NCBI GenBank assembly: GCA_030295235.1 | Contig: AP026179.1 | Span: 124,001-188,000 of the forward strand | Length of the DNA stretch: 64,000 bases | Direction: 5' to 3' | Origin: Fistulifera solaris | Taxonomy: Eukaryota > Bacillariophyta > Bacillariophyceae > Naviculales > Stauroneidaceae | Made by a program: the position numbers and the translations under genes | Shown here: positions 52,699-60,644 of the stretch, piece by piece | Numbering within the stretch: the first letter of the stretch is position 1 | Layout of the letters: the number at the start of each line of letters is the position of its first letter | The notes under the pieces: model-generated | What the model saw: only the letters and a program-made list of their open reading frames with translations | Database searches by the model: none | What the model was told of the DNA's origin: nothing

Positions 52699-54075
52699 TC
52701 ATCGTTTCGAACCTTTCGAAGAATCCGCCTTCCCCAAATCATCGCCCCACAAAATTGGCAACACCAAATCTTCTTGGCGCAACATACCCCGAGCCGCTTT
52801 CATCGAAGCCTTCAAACAATGATTCGGCGTTGTATTGGGTTGATTGAAGGCACCAAAGAGCAAGGAATCCCCCGAGACTCGACTACTCGTGCTACCGGGA
52901 CTTGTGAGGGACGCAGCCTTTTTCGTGTGCGGCTCCCAATCGCGTTTGCGCTGAAAATCCATCATGATTTCTTGTTGTGCCCGAATGACTTCTTTGACAC
53001 GTTCCATTTCGTAATATTCAGTCCCATCAATGTCATTGTAATCGAGACGCGGTGCTGGTTTTAATTCCGCAATTTCGCGTTGCAGATCCGTCGTACTGAA
53101 TGCTTTTTCCTCGTGACTCGAAAAGGAATTGTGGTTATTATTGTTGTTGTTGTTATTGTTATTGTTGCGATTCGTCGTTCCGAATTGCGACAAAATATCG
53201 CGTTGAATATCAATAAGCTCGCGAATTTGTTCCGTCCGCAGCAATTCCAATTCGTCATCTCCTTCTTCGGTCGTACTTTGATCGAGCGGTACGTGGGCGG
53301 CCGCTGGTTCCGGCGCATCGCGTCGATGACCGCACATTTCACACACCAAATGCAACGGATTGTCATTGCGAAAGGTACACGCCGTACAATCCCACGGTTT
53401 GACGGAGTCATTCCCATTCCAGTGACGAAAGGATAAGACGGACGCGGCATCATCATTATTATCATCGTCCAAGACGGCGGGCATCGTCGCGCGACGACGA
53501 CTCGGTACCGACGTCCGCGTCGTCCGATGACTCGCCAAACTGCTCGTGGACGATTGCAGCACGACGGGCAAACTCATATGGCCGCGGGTCATTTTTTCCG
53601 GTTGTTTGTGATCGAGGATGGAAAAATTGTGATGACTTAACGATGATTCGGACGCGTTTCCGTCAAAGAATATCGACGAATAAGAAGTATCATCTCCCGC
53701 CATGGATTCACTCATATCACTGCAAGAATCAAAATCGACACTTTTCAACATGCCACAAACGGAACATTCATTGCTTAAAGCGGATTGATTCACCGAGCGA
53801 CAACCGGCACATTCCCAGCCCATTTGATTGCGTTCATGAAAACTGGGCATGGGCAAATGCACCGATTTTTCTTCCAGCAAGGCGCCTTTCGGGAAGGTCG
53901 GACGTGCTGAAGTCGATCCAGCGGATTTGGGAAGACGGGGACTGCTGCGTTTGTAGGAATCAAAGACGCGGGGGGATTGCCGCGGTGATACGACCGGTAA
54001 GGTCTTGGTGGGTTTTGAGGCGACTTCACTGTTGTTGTTCCCCGTAGTAGGAAAGACGACGTCGTTGCGATTCAT
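52699..54075 (-). CDS. RanBP2-type zinc-finger protein
   Basis: Intact 458-residue frame. Two RanBP2-type fingers: GWECAGCRSVNQSALSNECS with VCGM (about residues 85-108), and PWDCTACTFRNDNPLHLVC with EMCGH (about 230-252). Both have the W-x-C-x2-C ... C-x2-C pattern with the N between. Outside the fingers the chain is Ser-rich and disordered, with an Asn homopolymer of 11, then helical segments (RTEQIRELIDIQRDIL, ERVKEVIRAQQEIMMD). Such fingers bind RNA, ubiquitin or Ran. The WxCxxC..N core fits either RNA or protein binding. Confidence 0.85.
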   Translation of the reverse strand: MNRNDVVFPTTGNNNSEVASKPTKTLPVVSPRQSPRVFDSYKRSSPRLPKSAGSTSARPTFPKGALLEEKSVHLPMPSFHERNQMGWECAGCRSVNQSALSNECSVCGMLKSVDFDSCSDMSESMAGDDTSYSSIFFDGNASESSLSHHNFSILDHKQPEKMTRGHMSLPVVLQSSTSSLASHRTTRTSVPSRRRATMPAVLDDDNNDDAASVLSFRHWNGNDSVKPWDCTACTFRNDNPLHLVCEMCGHRRDAPEPAAAHVPLDQSTTEEGDDELELLRTEQIRELIDIQRDILSQFGTTNRNNNNNNNNNNNHNSFSSHEEKAFSTTDLQREIAELKPAPRLDYNDIDGTEYYEMERVKEVIRAQQEIMMDFQRKRDWEPHTKKAASLTSPGSTSSRVSGDSLLFGAFNQPNTTPNHCLKASMKAARGMLRQEDLVLPILWGDDLGKADSSKGSKR

Positions 54076-54672
54076 TTTCTGTCTTTTTTATTTCAATAGT
54101 AAAAATGAAGAATATGAATCAACAAAAAACAGGGAATAAGGCAAATGGAGTTGAATGTTGGTGATACAACAGGGTGCTTGCTGTTGGTTGTTTGGCACTG
54201 TGTGCCACCGGCTGTGTGCTACTTATTATTCCCTACAACAGCGGCGTGTGGAATGTCCCTACGAAGGAATACAATCCATCTTGGGCCCTATCACTTTTTG
54301 TCTGATAGTCAAAAGAATTCGACACAAAACTGCCCCCATTACGTGACTTTTGGGTTAGAGTGTCGAGCACAAAGTACAGAGATTCAAGTCGGACATGCGC
54401 GCGCGTCGCGCCGGAAAAGTCCGTGCTACTCCCCCACTCCCCACGCCCACGGCCTTCAAATAATCGAAAGTCCAAAGAGGACGAGCGACGAGCCACACAA
54501 AAAACATACAGTACTGGTATTTAAGGATTGAAAGAACGATCATTTTTGTTTACATTCATCACAACGAAATAACAATATATCCTGACTTTCCCTTTCATAC
54601 GTCATTGACTACAAAGGTCGAAGACGGAAGAATAGTCCTTGCTACAAGAAGTGAATAGAAATCGATTGATTC
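54076..54672. promoter_or_regulatory. Divergent region, RanBP2 finger / RecB-like nuclease
   Basis: About 600 bp between two start codons pointing away from each other. No supported frame. Confidence 0.35.
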
Positions 54673-55713
54673 ATGAAAGGACGATTGTTTTCTTTCTTAT
54701 TTTGTTGGTTCGTTAACATGTCTCGAGTGACATCCTTTCTTCCTTCGCATCGACTACGATGTTCTACTGCGTTATTGACAAAACGAAGATTCCTAGCTTC
54801 TCTGGCGGAAGAATTACAGCACGAACCTCTCGACATCACCATGCCCACCGCATTGTCACCGTCATCGATTCAAACCTTTCGGGATTGTCCGCAATCGTTT
54901 CTCTTTCAGTACATTTATAAACTCAAACAACCCACCAACACTGCATTGACGACGGGAACCTTATGTCATGCCGCGTTGGAACAAATCTTTGATTTGCCGG
55001 CGTCCGATCGCACCTTGCGCAATTTACAAAATTTGTTTCGCCAACAATGGGCGAAAAAACGATCGCACGACGATTATCGTCATTTGTTTCATGAGAATGA
55101 ACAACACAATGTGGACCAGGAAATTGCGTGGGGACAGTATTCGCTGTCTCTTCTGGAACAATACTATGATTACGAAAATCCGGCACACGTGGAACGACCC
55201 AATCCGTTGCAGCGAGAAGTCTGGGTGCGTGCGCAAATTCCCTTTCAACAAGATGAATCGTTTTTGGTCCGCGGCATTGTTGATCGCTTCGATATGGTGC
55301 GCGATTCACAGAACAATATCGTGTTGCGGTTATTAGACTACAAAACAGGCAAAGCGCCGCAACTCAAATACAGTCCGGCCATGAATCAAAAAATACGCGA
55401 CGCAGCCTTTGAACAGTTGAAAATTTATGCGTTACTGTATCAAGGAGAATTGCCCTTGCGCTATTTGCGACTCTTGTTTTTGACCAGTCATGAACAGAAG
55501 GCCATCGCGATGGATTTGGATTTAGGGGCGACGCCGGAAGAACGTCAAGCGCAATTACAACCGGTGCAACAGGGACTCGTGGAAGTGTATCAACAGATCC
55601 GTGCCTTGGTAGAATTGCAAGATCCTACCGCATGGAAAGGTTGCGATCGATCATTTTGTTACTGTCATACGTGTCGTCCTCAGTTTGTGGCGGGGTCCGT
55701 GTGGGCGCCTTGA
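54673..55713 (+). CDS. RecB/Cas4-like PD-(D/E)XK nuclease, organelle-type N terminus
   Basis: Intact 346-residue frame. After a basic/hydrophobic N terminus (MKGRLFSFLFCWFVNMSRVT), a plausible organelle presequence, the domain starts LSPSSIQTFRDCPQSFLFQY. Nuclease motifs are LVRGIVDRFDMV and RLLDYKTGKAP (the D..DYK core), and QLKIYALLYQ (motif with Q..Y). Cysteines C72 and C324/C329/C331/C334 form the one-plus-cluster layout of the Fe-S clamp of AddB/Cas4-type nucleases. It presumably cuts or resects DNA in plastid, mitochondrion or nucleus. The protein is a stand-alone nuclease without helicase domain; no CRISPR array or cas genes nearby. Confidence 0.85.
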   Translation: MKGRLFSFLFCWFVNMSRVTSFLPSHRLRCSTALLTKRRFLASLAEELQHEPLDITMPTALSPSSIQTFRDCPQSFLFQYIYKLKQPTNTALTTGTLCHAALEQIFDLPASDRTLRNLQNLFRQQWAKKRSHDDYRHLFHENEQHNVDQEIAWGQYSLSLLEQYYDYENPAHVERPNPLQREVWVRAQIPFQQDESFLVRGIVDRFDMVRDSQNNIVLRLLDYKTGKAPQLKYSPAMNQKIRDAAFEQLKIYALLYQGELPLRYLRLLFLTSHEQKAIAMDLDLGATPEERQAQLQPVQQGLVEVYQQIRALVELQDPTAWKGCDRSFCYCHTCRPQFVAGSVWAP

Positions 55714-55833
55714 AGCGGTGACATTTTGTCTAGACTTATAGAAGAGACTAAAAAAATACAACTTTAATTGTTATAAACGTTCATGAGTAACTATCACAAA
55801 AAAGAGTATGGCCGATAAAGGATGATGCGCCTT

Positions 55834-56460
55834 TCATGGTGTTTCCGAAATGAGTACTACTTGTGTATTCCGACGATGGGATTTCTCGTCTTTCAATCGC
55901 AATAATTCGTCGGCGTCTGGTAACTGATCGCACGAACCACGATGATGAAACGAAGGACTCTTGAGTTGTTCGGAAGAGTCCAGAATTGATAAGGATCCCA
56001 ACATGGAAGCCACATCGCGGACACTGAATTGTTGCGACAGGGATCGAGGAGGAGAAGAGGATCGTTCCGAATAGAAACGTGGTCGATCAGGTCTATCGGC
56101 AAAGGTAGTTAAACTGGAAGCAAAAGTAGTAGCCGTTTCGTCATGTTGTGAGATGGTCCTTTTTCTGGAATTTTGTGCCGGAGAAGAGACATCGAAACTG
56201 GGCAACGTCGTCACGTCGAAGGAAGAATTCTCGTACAGCCTTTCGAAGGACCCTGACGCTAAGATGGTCGTGAGATTGAAACTTTCCTCTCCTTCCAGTT
56301 CCGGCTGCAATGGCGGACCCAGCAATTCAGCAACATAAGTATCATTAAAGTTGAAGCTCTGATCATCGGCGATGCTGGAAAAGCTTGAATGGCGACTGAG
56401 AGGTGTTTGTATTTCAATAAAGCCCATGTTCTTATTCCGCTGGTTGATGTTTTCGTCCAT
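55834..56460 (-). CDS. Unrecognised Ser-rich protein
   Basis: 208 residues from ATG 56460. Rich in Ser, Phe and Asp with many S-P and R-x-S sites (LSRHSSFSSIADDQSFNF, RSSSPPRSLSQQ), suggesting a phosphorylated regulatory protein. A helical patch VRDVASMLGSLSIL lies in the C-terminal third. No signal peptide or TM. Convergent with the nuclease gene, 121 bp between stops. Function unknown. Confidence 0.6.
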   Translation of the reverse strand: MDENINQRNKNMGFIEIQTPLSRHSSFSSIADDQSFNFNDTYVAELLGPPLQPELEGEESFNLTTILASGSFERLYENSSFDVTTLPSFDVSSPAQNSRKRTISQHDETATTFASSLTTFADRPDRPRFYSERSSSPPRSLSQQFSVRDVASMLGSLSILDSSEQLKSPSFHHRGSCDQLPDADELLRLKDEKSHRRNTQVVLISETP

Positions 56461-56648
56461 CAAAAATATTTTGGATGATGTGTCCAGGTGAATGACAGAA
56501 TATAATATTATGAGGCTTTTCGAACGAGACTTTTGTCGATCGAAAATCGAAGATATTTGTAATAAATGAGGCGTTCAGAATTATGTTTTGTCGTGGAGCT
56601 GTCGGCAATTCGGCCCTTCCTTAATAGACGAGTCACAGATCACGCGGG

Positions 56649-56861
56649 TCAATCCTGTACTAAATCTTCCAATCTGTTTCTGGCGCTCTCGTTGAGAAAA
56701 TTCCCCAGAAGATCTATTTCTTTCGAGTATAACACGTCAATGTATGGCTCACGCGTGAACGGTCTGTTGGCGTTTCGCTGGAACTTCCATAACCCCCACC
56801 AATTCTTGTTCGCTTGTCGCTTCTTGCGCGCAGGAGACTCCGACGCATTCCAAGCAGACAT
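56649..56861 (-). CDS. Possible small ORF, 70 residues
   Basis: Starts MSAWNASESPARKKRQANK and ends SARNRLEDLVQD, with a basic N-terminal half and an amphipathic C-terminal half. The composition looks protein-like but the frame is short, unrecognised and overlapped by comparable frames on both strands. Confidence 0.2.
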   Translation of the reverse strand: MSAWNASESPARKKRQANKNWWGLWKFQRNANRPFTREPYIDVLYSKEIDLLGNFLNESARNRLEDLVQD

Positions 56862-57495
56862 GACGGCATGACACCGTCTCTCTACATGGTGAGAGACACT
56901 GAAAGTTGAGTCTTTGAACCTCCTGTAACGGCAAAGAATAAGGTATCGGTAACGGTACCGGTAGGTGTCAATGCCTTACCACTCCGACGAATGATTTGAA
57001 ATTTTGAAAACAACAAGACGCAACAGGTCGACTATAGAATACCCTACCCAGTCTCTACTGGTATAGTTTCTCATTGGAACAAGTCAATTACTTGAACTTG
57101 GGAATCCACGAGAGAAACTGTGATGTCTTTAGACTTGTAATTGCCTATTAATTCGAACGTGCGTCATATTCACCTATAATTCGTGGTTGTGCGTAGACCA
57201 TCGACACGTGAATTCTTGCACTAATAAAGCTGAATGCGAGAATAGAATTGAACTGAATTGTAGCTACAGGAACTACGTCTCAAATTGATTTCTAAAAGTC
57301 TCAATAGGGTGTCTGAAGCACGTTAGAAAATGGTTAAAATCGAGCTGAACATCACGTTCCAGTCTTTCACTGAAACAACTTAAGGAAAACTACGTAATAA
57401 GACCTCAAGACCGAAACACAATCGATGTTTCACGGCATGTGCATCCAATAGTTTAAATCAACTCGTGTTCATCATGCTGCCTCTTCATCTCTCAT

Positions 57496-57744
57496 TCATC
57501 TTTTCCGCCATACAACGTCCGTTTTATTAAATGAAGCTTCGTTTCCACACAAAATGATTCCTTTCCTGTGTGTATACAAGTATCGAGATGCTTCCGCATA
57601 TTGATCCGCTCCAGAGCAAACTGACAGTGAATGGTTTTCTCCGTCCGTAGACTCTTCGCAATCGAGTCGATTGCGAGTAGCCTGAATGGTTTGTGCGGCG
57701 GTTGCTTCAACCAACAACATGAATAGTAATTTGTAGAGTATCAT
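57496..57744 (-). CDS. Possible small secreted Cys peptide, 82 residues
   Basis: MILYKLLFMLLVEATAAQ resembles a signal peptide. The remainder is polar with three Cys (RLDCEES, SVCSGADQ, ILCGNEASF) and ends in a basic tail. Isolated in gene-poor DNA; no homolog recognised. Confidence 0.35.
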   Translation of the reverse strand: MILYKLLFMLLVEATAAQTIQATRNRLDCEESTDGENHSLSVCSGADQYAEASRYLYTHRKGIILCGNEASFNKTDVVWRKR

Positions 57745-57971
57745 TTCGTCTACTTTTCTTCAAAGAAGAAAACAGAATCACACCCGTCCAAATCATTACA
57801 CCATAGAGAGTGCTTCGTTTGCTTTCATCGGGTTGAACGAGTTTGTCGACCGGCACGGCAGCGGGTGTGGTGGCGGATCGGTACCCAGCCTTTAAGTAAA
57901 ATTAATCGTTACATTGTCACACCCGTTTTCACACAAGTACCGGTACCGTAGGGCCGAAATTGAAGCATACA

Positions 57972-57984
57972 CCCCCCCCCCCCC
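57972..57984 (+). repeat. Poly-C tract, 13 C
   Basis: Longest C homopolymer in the window, next to a GTACCGGTACCGTA tract. Confidence 0.9.
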
Positions 57985-58336
57985 TCAACCGGTATTCCTA
58001 CTTAGGGATTGGCTCGTTGAGTTTTTTTTGCTATCGCGTGTTTGGTACGGTAGCTGGTAGATCTTTGTCACGGCGATACGCGGGCAATACCGGGTGTACG
58101 TCGATCCTTCGACCGTCGTTCTGTCTGCTGGGGAGTCCATACCACGTACTCTTGCTAAGGTCTCAGATAATTAGACTGTCGAACTGTTTGAGCACTTACC
58201 GCGCATTGAACACATACATGTGCATTAACGCCTTAATCAATTTTAGAACACTGGGAAACTAGCACAAGAAAAAGAAAACTCTAGTATTGTCATTTACTTC
58301 GTTTCAAGCACATTGACATCTCGTCCCGATTTGCGT

Positions 58337-58884
58337 CTAAGCATAAAAGATTTGTTGCGGCAAATCTTCCTTCTCCATACCGAACTCTTGTGTAAACAAG
58401 GAACTGAGTTCCGCATAGGCACGAGGCGCCAAATCAACTTTATTGTTCCCACATTCGTGCAACCATTTTTGTTCCACTAGATCGTGCAAGACTTCTTCCG
58501 CTTTGGGCAGATCTAAATTGCCTTCTTGTAATTCGAGGCGCAAATTCTTCAAGTCGGTTAATTTGGTTTCCCCGTGTTCGACCAAATGACTCAAGATCAA
58601 GCGAGTGTAATTGTGCGCATGAATGGGATACTGACCAATGCCTTTCGTGACATCATCGGCCGTCGGACAAATGAGACACAAATGCAAGACATTGTTTTGC
58701 CGGATTCCGACGATCTGTAAACCAATGTATTTGAGTTGTTGGTTAATCTGAACCAAACTGTCTTCGAGTTTTTGTTTCGAGGGCAACGATTCCCACAATT
58801 GGAGAGCTTCCTCGTGTGTCATGGAGTGTTCCGCCAGAAGACGCTGATTGAACATTTTTGCGCAATCGAAAGTGCTTCGACCAT
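58337..58884 (-). CDS. Nse1-like subunit of the SMC5/6 complex, without RING
   Basis: About 182 residues. The family winged-helix pattern is visible: SLVQINQQLKYIGLQIVGI (IN..L..I.I), PIHAHNYTRLILSHLVEHG, LTDLKNLRLELQEGNLDLP, then KAEEVLHDLVEQKWLHECGN and PRAYAELSSLFTQEFG. Nse1 is a kleisin-side partner of SMC5/6 in DNA repair in the nucleus. The usual C-terminal RING is absent: the stop follows DLPQQIFYA. I place the start at ATG 58884 (MVEALSIAQK); this needs one extra base in TTTTT 58855-58859 to join MFNQRLLAEHSM. Otherwise the start is the Met at 58855. Confidence 0.78.
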
Positions 58885-59653
58885 GTTGAATTGTTTCAAT
58901 TGTGTATGTTTTTATTGAAGAATCGTGATTCGCAAAGAAGAACAGAACGAAGCGAATGCGGTGCGGCAAAATGAAAAAAGCATCATTGTTAAAGTGGAGG
59001 AGCACGAATGTAGAGGGAGGCGATGCCGGCGTTCGCAACGGAAAATGCTGTCACCCTTCGTCTGTGCTTTTCTCTCCGTTTTAAAGGGAATGAGAAAAGC
59101 GCTTGTCTCGAAACAAACATTTCGCACAAAAAAATACTTGTACTTTGCACATTACGAATGAACCAATGGAACAAGAATGAAAAACATCTTTTAGACTAGG
59201 ACCAAATAGTGGTAGCAAGGATATTAAACCCTGGGTTACGTCTATTAACTGTTTGTGAAGCGAAACTACCGTATTTGGACTTAAATACCTGGTATGTTGC
59301 TTTGATTGTTCTGCACTTCGATTGCCAACATTATCTTCCTACTTGTCTTGAAATTATCCAATTATTTAGAATGAATGGCAAACAAGCTCGATGCTTGTTG
59401 ATGCTTTTCGTTCGGCTTCACGACGTCATGCAACGTAGCATCCTGACGACGCCGGCAGCCAGTGTGATACAATTTGTACTAGAATGATGTCATTCCACCT
59501 CAATTCCGTGCGTGCGTTGAACGTTGAGCTCGATGACGTCAGTGGCGCGCCACAACGAGAAAAGTGTCGGAAGATTATTTGCGCCTCGTTGTTACCATGA
59601 CAAGCGAGATTCTCGTTCTGAAATTATCGACATTTTAACTTTAAATATACACA
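58885..59653. promoter_or_regulatory. Divergent region, Nse1 / theta-carbonic anhydrase
   Basis: 770 bp between two start codons pointing away from each other. No supported gene. Contains TGACGTCA-related sequences (GACGTCAT at 59423, GATGACGTCA at 59531), the second about 115 bp before the carbonic anhydrase ATG. CRE-like TGACGTCA elements are known to mediate CO2/light control of carbonic anhydrase genes in Phaeodactylum. Confidence 0.5.
59531..59540 (+). promoter_or_regulatory. CRE-like TGACGTCA element
   Basis: GATGACGTCA contains the full palindrome TGACGTCA at 59533-59540, about 114 bp upstream of the theta-CA start codon. A related half (CGACGTCAT) lies near 59420. TGACGTCA is the bZIP-binding CRE core; its role here is inferred. 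Confidence 0.5.
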
Positions 59654-60568
59654 ATGAAGTTCCTGTTTTCGGCTTTACTGCTCATTGCTTTTACCGAAGC
59701 GCTCGTCCCCGCGGAACGCACTCGCCGTCAAACATTTGGTGATATCGCGGCCGCCAGTGCTGGCTTCGGTCTGGTCGGTAGCAACAGCATGCCCGCCTTG
59801 GCGGCCGAAATGGACACGAAAAAGACTTTGCGCGATTCATTTCCGGGTGCCATGCCCAATGATATGTTGTTGGAACGAGTCGGACTCAAACTCATTCGAA
59901 GTGGCTTCACGAAAGATACGACGCTCGTGGCATCTTCGTTCTGTTCCGATGAAGTCAATCGTCCTCTCGAAGATACGTTTCTCAAATATTACGGCAATCA
60001 CTTTTCCATGGGCGGATTAGCGGGATTTCCCTTTTCGGGTGTCACGGGATTTGCCGCCATGGCGTCACATATTCCCGACAATGGCAATTGCTTGTTGGTG
60101 TACGGCCCCCACGTCGGTGTCAATGGCGAAGGCAAAGTGGGGACGGTCGAACGCAAAGGCCAACAAAAGAGTGGAGCATGTTGTGGCAGTGCGGTCGCGG
60201 CTTCACGTTACCTAAAACAAGTCATCGATGGAGATGCCGATCAAATGGGACCGCCGTCGGCAGCACTCGACGCCCAACAAGCGTACGTGTCCAACATGTT
60301 ATTGCCGTACGCTTCAGAAATCACGTATGCCAAAGATCCCATGGTTGTTTTGCCGTACGCCACTTTTAAGCCGATTGACGGCATGATGAACAAGATTGTG
60401 GCCGCGGCGTCTTCCAAAATTGGTCCCAATGGTAAAGTCGCACTTTTGGGTGGTTTGCAAATCAATACTCCGGAAGGTTTGTCCGATTACTTTTTGCCTT
60501 TGCGGTTTGAGGTCCGTGATAGTTCCAACAAACTCTTGTCGGATGATTTGTTGGATATTATGGTATAA
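59654..60568 (+). CDS. Theta-type carbonic anhydrase (LCIB-like), thylakoid-lumen leader
   Basis: Intact 304-residue frame. Signal peptide MKFLFSALLLIAFTEA, then a basic stretch with RR at residues 24-25, a hydrophobic core (FGDIAAASAGFGLVG) and a lumenal-peptidase-like ALA at 48-50, i.e. a plastid-plus-Tat-type leader to the thylakoid lumen. The mature LCIB domain starts SFPGAMPNDMLLERVGLKLI. Presumed zinc ligands: C97 (FCSDEVNR), H139 (ASHIPDNG) and C176/C177 (GACCGSA), with D99 as the catalytic acid. GLAGFPFSGVTGFAAM and LLVYGPHVGVNGEGKVG are family hallmarks. It interconverts CO2 and HCO3- as part of the CO2-concentrating mechanism. Confidence 0.92.
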   Translation: MKFLFSALLLIAFTEALVPAERTRRQTFGDIAAASAGFGLVGSNSMPALAAEMDTKKTLRDSFPGAMPNDMLLERVGLKLIRSGFTKDTTLVASSFCSDEVNRPLEDTFLKYYGNHFSMGGLAGFPFSGVTGFAAMASHIPDNGNCLLVYGPHVGVNGEGKVGTVERKGQQKSGACCGSAVAASRYLKQVIDGDADQMGPPSAALDAQQAYVSNMLLPYASEITYAKDPMVVLPYATFKPIDGMMNKIVAAASSKIGPNGKVALLGGLQINTPEGLSDYFLPLRFEVRDSSNKLLSDDLLDIMV

Positions 60569-60644
60569 TAGTGTGGTGGGTAGGGTGAATAACAATTAAT
60601 CACATGGCGAGCTAAGAATTGGGTGTTACTCTGTCCAACAATAA

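Larger units (their letters stand above)
56461..58336. other. Gene-poor region
   Basis: About 1.9 kb with only two weak small frames (listed). Contains GGTAACGGTACCGGTAGG-type tracts at 56942-56965 and 57937-57950 and a run of 13 C at 57972-57984. Confidence 0.4.

Noticed and set aside
54673-55713. Cas4-like gene as a sign of CRISPR
   Set aside because: No repeat-spacer array or other cas genes; eukaryotic context and intron-rich surroundings. It is a RecB-family nuclease only.
59209-59487. 92-residue open frame upstream of theta-CA
   Set aside because: No recognisable domain, unusual composition and positioned in the promoter; likely chance.
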